Source: Candidatus Omnitrophota bacterium
Lineage (GTDB): Bacteria; Hinthialibacterota; Hinthialibacteria; Hinthialibacterales; Hinthialibacteraceae
Assembly: GCA_040755155.1 (NCBI GenBank)
Contig: JBFMBP010000136.1
Location: forward strand, 62,001 to 126,000
DNA length: 64,000 bases
Direction: 5' to 3'
Shown here: positions 21,187-30,690 of the stretch, one piece after another
Layout of the letters: each line of letters starts with the position of its first letter
How positions within the stretch are numbered: the stretch's first letter is position 1
Made by a program: the position numbers and the translations under genes
The notes under the pieces: model-generated
What the model was told of the DNA's origin: nothing
The model's database searches: none
Seen by the model: only the letters and a program-made list of their open reading frames with translations

Positions 21187-21208
21187 TTGTTTACTAGTAT
21201 ACAGTATA
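21187..21208 (+). promoter_or_regulatory. Second copy of the operator-like 22-mer
   Basis: TTGTTTACTAGTATACAGTATA differs at four positions from 19595-19616 and ends 24 bp before the next ATG (21 bp in the first case). A TATAGT -10 candidate overlaps it at 21204-21209, but no good -35 is seen. Binding protein unknown. Confidence 0.4.
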
Positions 21209-21231
21209 GTGATTAATTAAGGAGAAAGGCC

Positions 21232-24200
21232 ATGAGTTCGGGAACCTATTCCGGCTTATTGAAGTCGCTCGGTTTTCAGTCGTTTCTCTGGACGCAATTT
21301 CTGGGCGCCTTGAACGACAATATATTCAAAATGGTCATTTCGCTCTACACCTTGAATCTGGCGGCGCAAATGGGCGGAGAGAGCGGCTCCATCTCCCTCA
21401 TCGGCGCCGTTTTCATACTGCCGTTCCTCCTATTCTCCGGCTACGCTGGAAATCTGGCGGACCTCTACGATAAACGCATCGTCTTGATCGCTACGAAAAG
21501 CATGGAGATCGTATCTATGGCGCTGGGAGTCTGCGCCTTCTATCTTCAACGCATGGATTTCATGCTGGCGGTGTTGTTTCTCATGGCGCTGCAATCCACC
21601 CTCTTCAGCCCCGCCAAGTACGGCATCCTCCCCGAAATGCTGCCGGACAAGGAACTCTCTCGCGCCAATGGCTTGCTGGAAATGAGCACGTTTTTGGCGA
21701 TTATCTTGGGAACGTCGATTTCGGGGTATCTTTACGATCAATGGGGCCAAACTTTGTGGGCGATCGGGTTGCTGGCGACCGCCATCGCCATCGTGGGAAC
21801 GCTCGCCAGTTTCGGCATCTCACGCGTAAACGCAGGCAAGGCGCAGCATGTTTTTAATATCAATCCTTGGTCGGAAGTTTGGATCGGGATCAAGCGGATG
21901 CGCCAGCGCAAGCCGTTGTGGCTGGCGGTCATCGGAATTACGTACTTCTGGTTTTTGGGCGCGCTTTTCCAACTGGATATGTTGCTGCTCGGCCAAAAAA
22001 TCACGAATGGTGACAATGCGCAGACCAGCCTTCTCTTCACGTTTCTCGCCGTTGGCATCGGCGCCGGCAGCCTGGCCGCCGGACGTCTTTCCGGCGATAA
22101 GGTGGAATTGGGATTGGTTCCCATCGGCTCGATCGGCATGGGCGCGTTTTGCCTGATTATGGGAGTATCGGCGCAATCCTACGCCGCCGTCGCCGCGCTG
22201 TTGATGCTGGTGGGATTTTGCAGCGGATTGTTTATCGTTCCTTTGTACGCTTACGTCCAACAAAAATGCGAGGCGGACGAAAAAGGCCGCATCATCGGCG
22301 CCAGCAATTTCATCAACACGGCGGGGATTCTACTCGCTTCCGCCGCTTTGTGGATTTGCAGTTCGATTTTTCATCTCAGTCCCGAAGGAATAATTCTCCT
22401 CTTCGGATTCGTTACTCTCGGCGGAACGATCTATATCCTTTGGCTATTGCCGGATTTCCTGATTCGCTTTCTTCTCTGGTCGGCGACGCATATGCTTTAC
22501 AAGATTCGCATTATCGGCCAGGAAAACGTCCCGCTGCGCGGACCCGCGCTTCTAGTATGCAACCATCTTTCCTATGTGGACGGCTTGATCGTAGGCGCCT
22601 GCATTCAGCGGTTCATCCGCTTCATGGTTCATCGCTCCATCTACGACATCAAGGCGTTCCGCTGGTTTTTCCGCCTGATGAACTTCATCCCCGTTTCCGG
22701 CGATAACCGCAAAGATATCGTGGAATCCATAAAACGGGCGCGGGAAGAATTGCGCAATGGCCATATCGTCTGCATCTTCGCCGAAGGCGCCATCAGCCGC
22801 ACCGGCCATCTAATGTCCTTCAAGAGAGGCATGGAAAAGATCGTCGAGGGGTTGGACGTTCCTATTGTTCCCGTCCATCTTGCGCAGTTGTGGGGCAGCA
22901 TGTTCAGTTACAAAGCCGGGCGCTTCATTTGGAAATGGCCCCAATGCATTCCATACCCCATCACGGTTTCATTCGGAAAACCGCTGCCCGCATCCGCCTC
23001 CGCCCAGGAAACGCGGCAGGCCGTATTGGAACTGGGCGCCGACGCCGCCGAATGCCGCAAAACAAAGCGGGATCTGCTGCACCTGCGATTCATTCATACC
23101 GCCAAACGCCGGTGGAGAGCCTTCTGCATGGCGGATTCGAGCGGCCAGGAATGGACCTATGGCCGAACGCTGATCGGCGCCATGACGCTCGCCCGCTGGA
23201 TTCGGAGACAATATCCCGCCGAGGCGATGATCGGGCTTATGCTTCCCGCATCGGCGGCGGGAGCGTTGGCTAACATCGCCGTTCATCTGGCGGGGAAAGT
23301 CGCCGTCAATCTCAACTTTACCGTTGGGCGCTCCGTCTTGCTTTCTTCGATAGAACAAACCGGGATGCGCTGCGTCATTACTTCCCGCCAGCTGCTCGAA
23401 CGCGCTCACATAGAGCCAACGGACAAGATGATTTTTCTCGAAGATATCATGGAACAATTGACGAGAACGGATAAAGCCGTCTGCGCCCTCGCCGCCTATC
23501 TATTGCCGTCGCGGGCGCTGCAATATTTCTATTCCCCTAAAACGAAAGATCCCGGCGCCCTCGCCGCGATTCTCTTCTCCAGCGGCAGCACGGGAACGCC
23601 GAAGGGCATCATGCTTTCCCACTATAACATCGTCTCCAATCTGGAAGGATTCAGTCAAATTTTCGCCTTGAAAAAGAACGATAAGCTCATGGGCGTTCTT
23701 CCCTTTTTCCACGCCTTCGGATTGACGGGGACGCTCTGGTATCCCATTCTCTCCGGCTTCGGCGCGGTTTATCATCCCAATCCGCTGGACGCGGGCGCCA
23801 TTGGCAAGTTAGTAGAAAAACACCGCTGCGCCGTCATCATCTCCACCCCGGCGTTCTATCAAGCCTATATCCGCAAAGTGCCGCCGGAACAATTTTCCTC
23901 CCTGCGCTACGCGGTCGCAGGAGCGGAAAAATTGCGGCTCACCACCGCCGAGGCTTTCAAGGAAAAATTCGGCGTCGATCTGTTGGAAGGCTATGGCTGC
24001 ACGGAAATGGGGCCATCCATCGCCGTCAATATCCCCGACGCGGAGGACGGTACGATCCGCCAAACCGGCTATAAGCCGGGAACCGTAGGCCATCCGATTC
24101 CCGGCGTCGCCGTGAAAATCGTCGATCCTGAAACCGGCGAGATTCTTCCCTATAACCAGGAAGGCTTGCTGCTCGCCAAAAGTCCCGGCCGCATGTTGGG

Positions 24201-24636
24201 CTATTTCCGTCAGCCGGAAAAAACTCAGGAAGTTTCCCGCGATGGTTGGTACGTCACAGGCGATATCGCGGCAATGGACGAGGAAGGTTTTCTGCGCATC
24301 ACAGATCGCCTGTCCCGCTTCAGCAAGATCGGCGGCGAAATGGTTCCCCATCTCAAAATTGAAGAAGCCGTCAACCAATTTCTTGGCGAAGAACGCTGCG
24401 TAGTAACAGCCATTCCAGACAATGAAAAAGGCGAAAGGCTTGTAGTTCTGCACACAAACAAGAAGATCGACGCGCCGAGTTTATGGCAATGGCTGACGCA
24501 AGTCGATCTGCCCAAAATCTGGATTCCTAAGCGGGAAAACATCTTCTTCGTCGAATCCATCCCCACCCTTGGATCGGGCAAGATCGACTTAACCCGAATC
24601 AATCTTCTCGCCAAGGAAATGACGGCGAATGCATAA
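21232..24636 (+). CDS. Lysophospholipid transporter / acyltransferase / acyl-ACP synthetase fusion
   Basis: 1,134 residues in three domains. About 1-410 is an MFS transporter of the LplT type (FLWTQFLGALNDNIFKMVI at the start, about 12 helices). About 425-600 is a PlsC acyltransferase with NHLSYVD (H445 and D450, the HX4D pair) and FAEGAISR. About 620-1134 is an AMP-binding acyl-ACP/CoA synthetase with ILFSSGSTGTPKG near 780 and GYGCTEMGP. Together they can flip lysophosphatidylethanolamine inward and re-acylate it, as LplT and Aas do in E. coli as two proteins. A GGAGAAAGGCC site precedes the ATG. Fused forms are known in several phyla, so the architecture is uncommon rather than new. Confidence 0.92.
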   Translation: MSSGTYSGLLKSLGFQSFLWTQFLGALNDNIFKMVISLYTLNLAAQMGGESGSISLIGAVFILPFLLFSGYAGNLADLYDKRIVLIATKSMEIVSMALGVCAFYLQRMDFMLAVLFLMALQSTLFSPAKYGILPEMLPDKELSRANGLLEMSTFLAIILGTSISGYLYDQWGQTLWAIGLLATAIAIVGTLASFGISRVNAGKAQHVFNINPWSEVWIGIKRMRQRKPLWLAVIGITYFWFLGALFQLDMLLLGQKITNGDNAQTSLLFTFLAVGIGAGSLAAGRLSGDKVELGLVPIGSIGMGAFCLIMGVSAQSYAAVAALLMLVGFCSGLFIVPLYAYVQQKCEADEKGRIIGASNFINTAGILLASAALWICSSIFHLSPEGIILLFGFVTLGGTIYILWLLPDFLIRFLLWSATHMLYKIRIIGQENVPLRGPALLVCNHLSYVDGLIVGACIQRFIRFMVHRSIYDIKAFRWFFRLMNFIPVSGDNRKDIVESIKRAREELRNGHIVCIFAEGAISRTGHLMSFKRGMEKIVEGLDVPIVPVHLAQLWGSMFSYKAGRFIWKWPQCIPYPITVSFGKPLPASASAQETRQAVLELGADAAECRKTKRDLLHLRFIHTAKRRWRAFCMADSSGQEWTYGRTLIGAMTLARWIRRQYPAEAMIGLMLPASAAGALANIAVHLAGKVAVNLNFTVGRSVLLSSIEQTGMRCVITSRQLLERAHIEPTDKMIFLEDIMEQLTRTDKAVCALAAYLLPSRALQYFYSPKTKDPGALAAILFSSGSTGTPKGIMLSHYNIVSNLEGFSQIFALKKNDKLMGVLPFFHAFGLTGTLWYPILSGFGAVYHPNPLDAGAIGKLVEKHRCAVIISTPAFYQAYIRKVPPEQFSSLRYAVAGAEKLRLTTAEAFKEKFGVDLLEGYGCTEMGPSIAVNIPDAEDGTIRQTGYKPGTVGHPIPGVAVKIVDPETGEILPYNQEGLLLAKSPGRMLGYFRQPEKTQEVSRDGWYVTGDIAAMDEEGFLRITDRLSRFSKIGGEMVPHLKIEEAVNQFLGEERCVVTAIPDNEKGERLVVLHTNKKIDAPSLWQWLTQVDLPKIWIPKRENIFFVESIPTLGSGKIDLTRINLLAKEMTANA

Positions 24637-24656
24637 AATAAACGCCGCAAAGGTGC

Positions 24657-24689
24657 GTAGGGTGGGCTCAAAGCGAAGCATAGCCCACC
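24657..24689. repeat. 33-bp palindromic intergenic repeat, copy 2
   Basis: Same unit as at 9844-9876 with one change in the loop-proximal part (GCATAG for GCGTAG). The 8-bp stem arms are intact. It lies 20 bp after the stop of the acyltransferase fusion. Confidence 0.85.
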
Positions 24690-24790
24690 ATCGAATATTG
24701 TTATGATATAAGAGAACGGATAGAGAGAAGCCATCCAACGTGATAGGATAAAGATGCGCAATTATACGTATAGAATCGAGCGGCGGATCG

Positions 24791-25597
24791 GTGCAGACTA
24801 TGTCCATCACGGAAAAAAAGAAATTTAAAGCGTGCGCGCTGCTCGTCGGCGAACGCATCGATTTGCGAACCTTGGAAACTACAGAACGTTTAGCCGCTTC
24901 TCCCGCCGTCGTATCCGTGCGCGGAGGCGGCGCGGCGGCGCTTTTCCGCTATGGCGCCGTGGTGTTGTTCGATACGGAGCCGATGGAACAGGCGGCTTTC
25001 CTAACCCAACTTCAGCCAATGGTCGTCCAACCTTACGAGCAGCCGGAATCGGAAACGGTGGAAGTGCGCATCGATCCCTCCGGACGCGAAGAGATGGAAG
25101 GCAACGAGATCGTCCTGCAAGACGCCGCTATCGAGCGGCTACAGCTAGTCGCCGATATATTGGCTAAAAGCGTAGTGCTGGCTTATCAAGAATCTAAAGT
25201 AACGCAGTATTTCGACCGCATCGAACCCTTCGCCGCCAATCTGGAGCAAAAGAGCCGCGTTGGCCGCCACGCGAAAGAATTGCTCAAGCATATCGGCAAC
25301 GTATTGTTAAGCGAACAGAAAATGATCGGGCGGGTGGAAGTGAGCGACAAGCCGGAAATCCTTTGGGAGCGCCCCGATCTCGAGCGCCTTTATTCCCACT
25401 TGGCGAAGGAGTTCGAAATCCGCGAACGCCATTCGGCGCTGCGGCATAAATTGGATTTGATTTCCCGCACAGCGCAAACGGTATTAGACCTATTGCAAAA
25501 TCAGCGCAGTTTGCGCGTGGAATGGTATATCGTCATTTTGATCGTTTTGGAAATTATGCTCACTCTTTATCAATTATTTTTCCGCGGCGGCGTCTGA
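24791..25597 (+). CDS. RMD1/YagE (DUF155) family membrane-anchored protein
   Basis: 268 residues. The N-terminal half is a DUF155-type alpha/beta region (ACALLVGERIDL..., RYGAVVLFDTEP). The second half is helical (IEPFAANLEQKSRVGRHAKELLKHIG, EIRERHSALRHKLDLI) and ends in one membrane helix, WYIVILIVLEIMLTLYQLFF, at about 243-263. This layout matches the RMD1 family, whose eukaryotic members act in mitochondria; the bacterial function is unknown. The GTG at 24791 and an ATG at 24800 are both possible starts, with no decisive ribosome site. The last 24 bases overlap the 3' end of the convergent glycosyltransferase gene. Confidence 0.8.
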   Translation: MQTMSITEKKKFKACALLVGERIDLRTLETTERLAASPAVVSVRGGGAAALFRYGAVVLFDTEPMEQAAFLTQLQPMVVQPYEQPESETVEVRIDPSGREEMEGNEIVLQDAAIERLQLVADILAKSVVLAYQESKVTQYFDRIEPFAANLEQKSRVGRHAKELLKHIGNVLLSEQKMIGRVEVSDKPEILWERPDLERLYSHLAKEFEIRERHSALRHKLDLISRTAQTVLDLLQNQRSLRVEWYIVILIVLEIMLTLYQLFFRGGV

Positions 25598-27268
25598 CGT
25601 TCGCTGAATTCGCGCCTTGATTTCCTCAACTTTATCTTTTCGCACTAAGATAATATTGCGCACGTCGTACCAGAACCATTCCGAAGGAATATTGTCCCAA
25701 ATCGCTTCTAAAGCGATATAGTTATCAAAGAGATATTGCTTGAATCCGGGAAGAAAATCGAGGCGGCTTTCCTCCAATAAATCCATCTCGCGCAATTCCC
25801 GCAATTCAGGAAGTTTCAAATCGACGAACAAGATCACCGGCTTCCTTGCTTGGATATCCTCCATAAATAATTTAATATGCCGTTCCTTCAGCGCGTCCCG
25901 CAGCTTCAATTTCCATATCGGAGAATAATGGTAGTAGCGCGAACCGGCGTAACGTCCGGAGTAAATATAAACGGAGTTGGGCGACTGCCCTAAGAGCAGA
26001 ATCGTTTCATCCGGCGCAGTGAGCCGCTTCGCCGCCTGGGCGGCGCTTTGCTGCATTTGATATTCGTTGAGGGGTGAATTTCGCTCGGCGAGAATTTGGC
26101 GATAGTCGGAGAGATAGCGCAGAGAGGCGCTGTATAAGGGGACGGCGACAAGTAGGAGCAATATAATCCCAAATCCCGCATATCCAAGAGACGCGAGAGC
26201 GATGAATCCTTGCGTCCGCACATCTTTGGTTTTTTCGATAAAGCCTTCAACGAACATTGCCAGAAGCAGCGTGGTAGAGACCGCCGCCTGAACATAGTAA
26301 TGGCAATAAAATTCTCCGCTCAAAGAAACGGCGACCATATCGCCAAGAAAAGCGAGAATCAACGGAAGCGTCATCCAGCGCGCGGTTGTTGGAATCCAGC
26401 GCCATGTACACAACGTCAAAAACGGGGAGTAAAGATAAGGACCGGCGCATTGGATGAACTCCCATTGAATCCGCAGGATCTCTGCCAAAGGCTTCTTGGC
26501 GCGGGCGGGGCCGATGTAATGAAGATTGAATAAATAACTGGCTTCAAAATAATCACGCCAGCCGCCATGAATCCAAAAATAGGAAGAGATAAGAATCTCC
26601 GGAATCGCCAGCCCGGCGCACATGGCGAAAAAGGGGCCGAGCACGTCTTTGAATTTCTTGTCGCGTTGATGAGCGTTATGCAGCAACGCGCCCACGAGAA
26701 AGACGGAAGTGAAGACGAAGGTCTGCCGGAATTCGATGGCGGCGCCGAGCGCCAATCCGGCGATGAAGGCGTTGACTCCCAACTTGCCCCGCCGCCGCAG
26801 AATTTGCCAGTAGCAAAGGACGACGAAGAAGAGAGCCGTTTCTTCCGTCAAGCCGCCGGAACGCACGGTGTAATGCAGACTTGTGCAGAAGACGAAGAAA
26901 AATAAGGCGGCAAAAGCCGTCAAGCGATGGAAGCGTCTCTGGCAGAAATAGAAAAGCAGCAGGGCGGCGAAGGAAAGCCATAAGATTTCATGCAGTTTCG
27001 CCGCTGCAAGGGAGAAGGGAAAAAAATAAAAAGGAATGGAATGAAAGAAAAATATGCACGGAGGCTTATGATCCCAAAAACCTTCGTATGGCAATTCTCC
27101 ATTCGCCAACGCCTGGCCCGCGTAGAGAAACAACCCATCGTCATGAACTAAACTGGAAAAAAACGTATGCGAACGCAGCCCCAGATAAACGACGAAGACG
27201 GTCGCCCACAACAAGAACATCCAAGCCGCCGCGTATCTTGTAATAGGGGGAGGCGAAGGCGCATCCAT
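25574..27268 (-). CDS. Polytopic membrane glycosyltransferase, GT39/ArnT-like
   Basis: 564 residues with about ten membrane helices in the first 400 residues. The first periplasmic loop has VHDDGLFLYAGQALANGELPYEGFWDHKPP (split here only by loop length); the acidic pair at its start is the catalytic signature of lipid-phosphate-sugar-dependent GT39/GT83 enzymes. The C-terminal part is soluble and probably periplasmic. The start codon lies one base after the ugd stop, so it is the last gene of the ugd operon. Together they may build or attach a uronic-acid- or pentose-containing sugar on a cell-surface glycan (inference). The 3' end overlaps the RMD1 gene by 24 bp. Confidence 0.8.
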   Translation of the reverse strand: MDAPSPPPITRYAAAWMFLLWATVFVVYLGLRSHTFFSSLVHDDGLFLYAGQALANGELPYEGFWDHKPPCIFFFHSIPFYFFPFSLAAAKLHEILWLSFAALLLFYFCQRRFHRLTAFAALFFFVFCTSLHYTVRSGGLTEETALFFVVLCYWQILRRRGKLGVNAFIAGLALGAAIEFRQTFVFTSVFLVGALLHNAHQRDKKFKDVLGPFFAMCAGLAIPEILISSYFWIHGGWRDYFEASYLFNLHYIGPARAKKPLAEILRIQWEFIQCAGPYLYSPFLTLCTWRWIPTTARWMTLPLILAFLGDMVAVSLSGEFYCHYYVQAAVSTTLLLAMFVEGFIEKTKDVRTQGFIALASLGYAGFGIILLLLVAVPLYSASLRYLSDYRQILAERNSPLNEYQMQQSAAQAAKRLTAPDETILLLGQSPNSVYIYSGRYAGSRYYHYSPIWKLKLRDALKERHIKLFMEDIQARKPVILFVDLKLPELRELREMDLLEESRLDFLPGFKQYLFDNYIALEAIWDNIPSEWFWYDVRNIILVRKDKVEEIKARIQRTSDAAAEK

Positions 27269-27269
27269 C

Positions 27270-28586
27270 TTAAGGCCGTCCTATTCCGTAATAAGTAAAT
27301 CCCATAGCTCGGAGTTTGGAGGGAGTATAGATATTTCTCCCGTCGAAGATAATCGGCTGGCGCATGAGCGACTTCATCTTTTCCCAGTCGGGACGGCGGA
27401 ATTCGTCCCATTCCGTAACGATAAACAGCGCGTCTGCGCCCTCCAAACAATCGTAATTTCTGGCTGCGTAGCAAAGGCGGTTGCCAAAGAGCAAACGGGC
27501 GTTTTCCATGGCCACGGGATCGTATACCGTCACTTCGGCGCCGTATTGCAGCAAGGATTCGATAGCCGCCTGTGATGGCGCTTCGCGCATATCGTCGGTT
27601 TTGGGTTTGAAAGCCAATCCCCATACGGCGATGCGCTTGCTCCTCAGATCGTTATCGAACTGTTTCAGTATTTTGGGGATCATAACCCGTTTCTGGCTTT
27701 GATTGACGGTCTCTACGGCCTTGAGAATTTCCGTTTCCCGTTCCGCCGACTCGCCCATTTTAATTAAGGCTTTCACGTCTTTGGGAAAGCAGCTGCCGCC
27801 GTAGCCCACGCCGGGAAACAGGAAAGGAAAGCCGATGCGGGAATCGTAGCCGATGCCGCGCCGCACGTTGTCTACGTCGGCGCCGAAGAATTCGCAGAGG
27901 TTGGCGATTTCGTTCATGAAGGAAATCTTGGTCGCCAACAGCGCATTGGCGGCGTATTTCGTCATTTCGGCGGAAAGATTATCCATAACGAGAATCGGCT
28001 TGTCAGTGCGGACGAAAGGCGCATACAGTTCTTTCATAATCTCGGCGGTGCGCACGTTATCCACGCCGATCACCACGCGGTCCGGCTTCATAAAATCCTC
28101 GATGGCGGCGCCTTCCTTCAAAAACTCCGGATTGGAAACCACGTCGAATTCGTAATTTTCCGAACGCGCTTTCAATTCTTCCGCAATCGCGCTACGGACT
28201 TTTTCCGACGATCCCGCCGGGACTGTCGATTTAATGACAATGATTTTAAAACCGTTCATCGCTCGTCCGATCTCGCGGGCGACGGCGAGCACGTAGTTCA
28301 AATCGGCGCTGCCGTCTTCGCCCTGCGGCGTGCCAACGGCGATGAATTGTATCAGAGAGGCGTCGATGGCTTGGGCGGCGTTCGTCGTAAATCGGAGACG
28401 GCCCTCCTTGACGTTGCGCTTGACCAATTCCTCCAAACCGGGTTCGTAAATGGGAATCTCTCCGCGGTTCAGGCGTTCCACTTTTTTCTCGTCGATATCC
28501 ACGCAAATCACGTCGTTTCCCGATTCGGCGAAGCACGTTCCGGCCACTAATCCGACATAGCCGGTTCCAATCACCGCAATGCGCAT
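27270..28586 (-). CDS. ugd: UDP-glucose 6-dehydrogenase
   Basis: 438 residues, full length. The N-terminal Rossmann motif is GTGYVGLVAGTCFAESG. The middle has NPEFLKEGAAIEDF. The catalytic segment is GVGYGGSCFPKDVKAL, whose Cys forms the thiohemiacetal intermediate and whose Lys-Asp assist. The C-terminal domain holds GLAFKPKTDDMREAPS. It oxidises UDP-glucose to UDP-glucuronate with two NAD+ in the cytoplasm, feeding capsule or lipid glycosylation. It lies directly upstream (1 bp) of a membrane glycosyltransferase and 109 bp downstream of lgt on the same strand. Confidence 0.95.
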   Translation of the reverse strand: MRIAVIGTGYVGLVAGTCFAESGNDVICVDIDEKKVERLNRGEIPIYEPGLEELVKRNVKEGRLRFTTNAAQAIDASLIQFIAVGTPQGEDGSADLNYVLAVAREIGRAMNGFKIIVIKSTVPAGSSEKVRSAIAEELKARSENYEFDVVSNPEFLKEGAAIEDFMKPDRVVIGVDNVRTAEIMKELYAPFVRTDKPILVMDNLSAEMTKYAANALLATKISFMNEIANLCEFFGADVDNVRRGIGYDSRIGFPFLFPGVGYGGSCFPKDVKALIKMGESAERETEILKAVETVNQSQKRVMIPKILKQFDNDLRSKRIAVWGLAFKPKTDDMREAPSQAAIESLLQYGAEVTVYDPVAMENARLLFGNRLCYAARNYDCLEGADALFIVTEWDEFRRPDWEKMKSLMRQPIIFDGRNIYTPSKLRAMGFTYYGIGRP

Positions 28587-28695
28587 TTCCTATCCTCCAA
28601 AGTATGAATAAGTTTGAGTTCCAAAAAATATACGATTACTACGGCTGCAACGGCGCGGCGTAACCGCAAACGCCGCCTTGCATCCAAGCCAGGAT

Positions 28696-29523
28696 TCAGG
28701 ATTCCGTCTGGGGAAGGACGATCGTTTCGGGTGAGATCATTCTTCGGCGGAGAATAAGATAACCCGCCAAACCGCCCGCAAAGAGAAGAAGGCTCATGAT
28801 CTGCGATGTCGAGAGCGGACCAAGCGCCCCCCGGAAATCCCCCCGGAAAAATTCGATGGCGAATCTTCCCGCGCTGTAAATCATCAAATAGCACATCGCT
28901 AATTGCCCAAGAAATTTCTGCCGTAAGCGAATCAATAGCAAGACGGCGAAATGGGCAAAATTGAAAAAAGATTCGTACAATTGCGTGGGATGAACTGGCA
29001 GCGATGCGGAGGCCATTGCGTCGATCAAACCCCGGTTGAGATGATCGTAAAACGCGGGCGAATCCTGTGGAAATCGAACCGCCCAACTATGGGAGCAGAC
29101 GCCGCCGTAGCAGCATCCGAATAGAAAACAACCGATGCGGCCTATGCCCTGCGCCAAAGCGAGATAGGGCGCAAAAAGATCGCCCAAGGCGAGGGGACGA
29201 ATTCCCTTGCAGCGCGAATAAACGACAGTGGCTATAATCGCTCCTACGAAACCGCCGAGATAGACGAATCCATCGCGGGAGAAAACGATTTTGTAGGGAT
29301 GCTCCGCATAACTCTCCCAATCGACGAGGACATGGAGTAGGCGCGCGAAGACGAAAGCGCTGACGGCGACAATCATCATAATGTTGGGAATAAAATCCGC
29401 GGGATATCCTAGTTTCTCCCCCCTCGAAACCGAACAGAGCCATAAAACGGCGAAAGCGCAAGCAATCATCAAGCCATACGTAGTGATTTGAACGCCGAAC
29501 AAATTGATGAAATTTGGAAACAT
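28696..29523 (-). CDS. lgt: Prolipoprotein diacylglyceryl transferase
   Basis: 275 residues with about seven membrane helices. The Lgt signature appears as GRIGCFLFGCCYGG, followed by HPTQLYES; an essential His/Arg region (HVLVDWESY, RDGFVYLGG) precedes it. It transfers the diacylglyceryl group of phosphatidylglycerol to the lipobox Cys of prolipoproteins in the cytoplasmic membrane. Starts 12 bp after the lspA stop, so the two consecutive steps of lipoprotein maturation are made together. A lipoprotein substrate is present in the window at 63060. Confidence 0.95.
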   Translation of the reverse strand: MFPNFINLFGVQITTYGLMIACAFAVLWLCSVSRGEKLGYPADFIPNIMMIVAVSAFVFARLLHVLVDWESYAEHPYKIVFSRDGFVYLGGFVGAIIATVVYSRCKGIRPLALGDLFAPYLALAQGIGRIGCFLFGCCYGGVCSHSWAVRFPQDSPAFYDHLNRGLIDAMASASLPVHPTQLYESFFNFAHFAVLLLIRLRQKFLGQLAMCYLMIYSAGRFAIEFFRGDFRGALGPLSTSQIMSLLLFAGGLAGYLILRRRMISPETIVLPQTES

Positions 29524-29535
29524 ATCGTGTTCCGT

Positions 29536-30081
29536 TTACGATTCCTGGGAGACGGAATCCGGTTTTTCCGCTTCCTGCCGCTTTTCCCAGAAGATCAATT
29601 TTCCGACAAGAATCGCTTCGCCGATAGACAACGCCGAATCGGCGACATTGAACGTCGGCCAATGATACCCCCAAAGGTTGTAAAAATCGATGAAATCCAC
29701 GACGTAACCGCAATACAAACGGTTCAAAATATTGCCCAGGGCGCCGCCGATCAAGAGGCCGAAAATCGTCATATACCAGCCGTCCATCTCCGTCTCGGCG
29801 AATTGCTTGTAAATGATGATCAAAAGAATAATAAAAGCGATGGGAGTGATGAAGTGAAGGATGCCGCCATGATCCCGGAAAAGCCCGAAGGCGATGCCGG
29901 GATTCTCTCCATAGGCCAAACGAAGATATCCCGGAACGATTTCAATGGAATGGAATGGCTTCAAACGCCAGACGGCCCAGATTTTCGTCAACCAATCCAA
30001 TATTAAAACGGCGAACGCGATCGATGCTATCCATTTTAAGGCGTTGCGAGGCGATCTAGGAAGCGTAGAAATCGATGACAT
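29536..30081 (-). CDS. lspA: Lipoprotein signal peptidase
   Basis: 181 residues from the ATG at 30081. A TTG start at 30147 would add 22 residues of low hydrophobicity and has no ribosome site. Four membrane helices. Both catalytic Asp motifs are present: NRLYCGYVVDFIDF and FNVADSALSIG. The preceding NPGIAFGLF segment is also typical. It removes signal peptides after Lgt action. It lies in the ileS-dksA-lspA-lgt order; ileS-lspA linkage is common in bacteria. Confidence 0.93.
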   Translation of the reverse strand: MSSISTLPRSPRNALKWIASIAFAVLILDWLTKIWAVWRLKPFHSIEIVPGYLRLAYGENPGIAFGLFRDHGGILHFITPIAFIILLIIIYKQFAETEMDGWYMTIFGLLIGGALGNILNRLYCGYVVDFIDFYNLWGYHWPTFNVADSALSIGEAILVGKLIFWEKRQEAEKPDSVSQES

Positions 30082-30259
30082 GGATACTGGTTTTCCGAGC
30101 GTGAAACGGAAACGCGCTCTTCTTTCTTTCGAGAATGGCGCTATCAAGCGAATTTCGCGTTAAAGCCGAACGCGCCTTTTTCGCATGATCATAGCAGGAA
30201 AAGCGGAGAAAGGCTATAACATGAGAACTGGAAGAAATGGAATCGTTCTTACTGGCGAA

Positions 30260-30631
30260 TTATCTCTTCCGTTCCTCTCGTTGTTTGCATGGGAGACAAT
30301 ATTTAGCGTAGGGCCTCGCTAACAGCCGTTCCTTCGCGATCGGCTCTTCGCATCGTTCGCAAACGCCAAATGCGCCGTTTTTCAATTTCTTCAATGCTTC
30401 GTCGATCGATGATAAAATATCGCCTTCCTGCGTGAGGAAGACATGTTTCTTCTCCAATTCCTCCTCGTCGTTGCCCACTTCCGCCATGTGGATGCCATAA
30501 CTGGAAGAAGAATTTCTTCCTCCGTTTCCGCTATCCTGGGACAAAACGCCAATTTCTTTGAGAACCCGTTCGCGTTCTTGCAAAAGAATTTTTTCGAAAC
30601 GTTTCAATTCGCGAGAATTCATGTCTCTCAT
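30260..30631 (-). CDS. DksA/TraR-family zinc-finger protein
   Basis: 123 residues. The first half is a helical hairpin (ELKRFEKILLQERERVLKEI) and the middle has the acidic EVGNDEEELE. The C-terminal zinc finger is CERCEEPI...YAKYCLPC. This matches the short DksA/TraR-like group (YteA/DksA type), which binds in the secondary channel of RNA polymerase. Whether it responds to ppGpp is not visible. It lies between ileS and lspA, a frequent neighbourhood for this family. An ATG three codons further in is an alternative start. Confidence 0.88.
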   Translation of the reverse strand: MRDMNSRELKRFEKILLQERERVLKEIGVLSQDSGNGGRNSSSSYGIHMAEVGNDEEELEKKHVFLTQEGDILSSIDEALKKLKNGAFGVCERCEEPIAKERLLARPYAKYCLPCKQREERKR

Positions 30632-30690
30632 TCGATTCCATAATAGAGATGGATAAAATGCAACCTAAATCCAACTGCCCTTTGTTTTTC

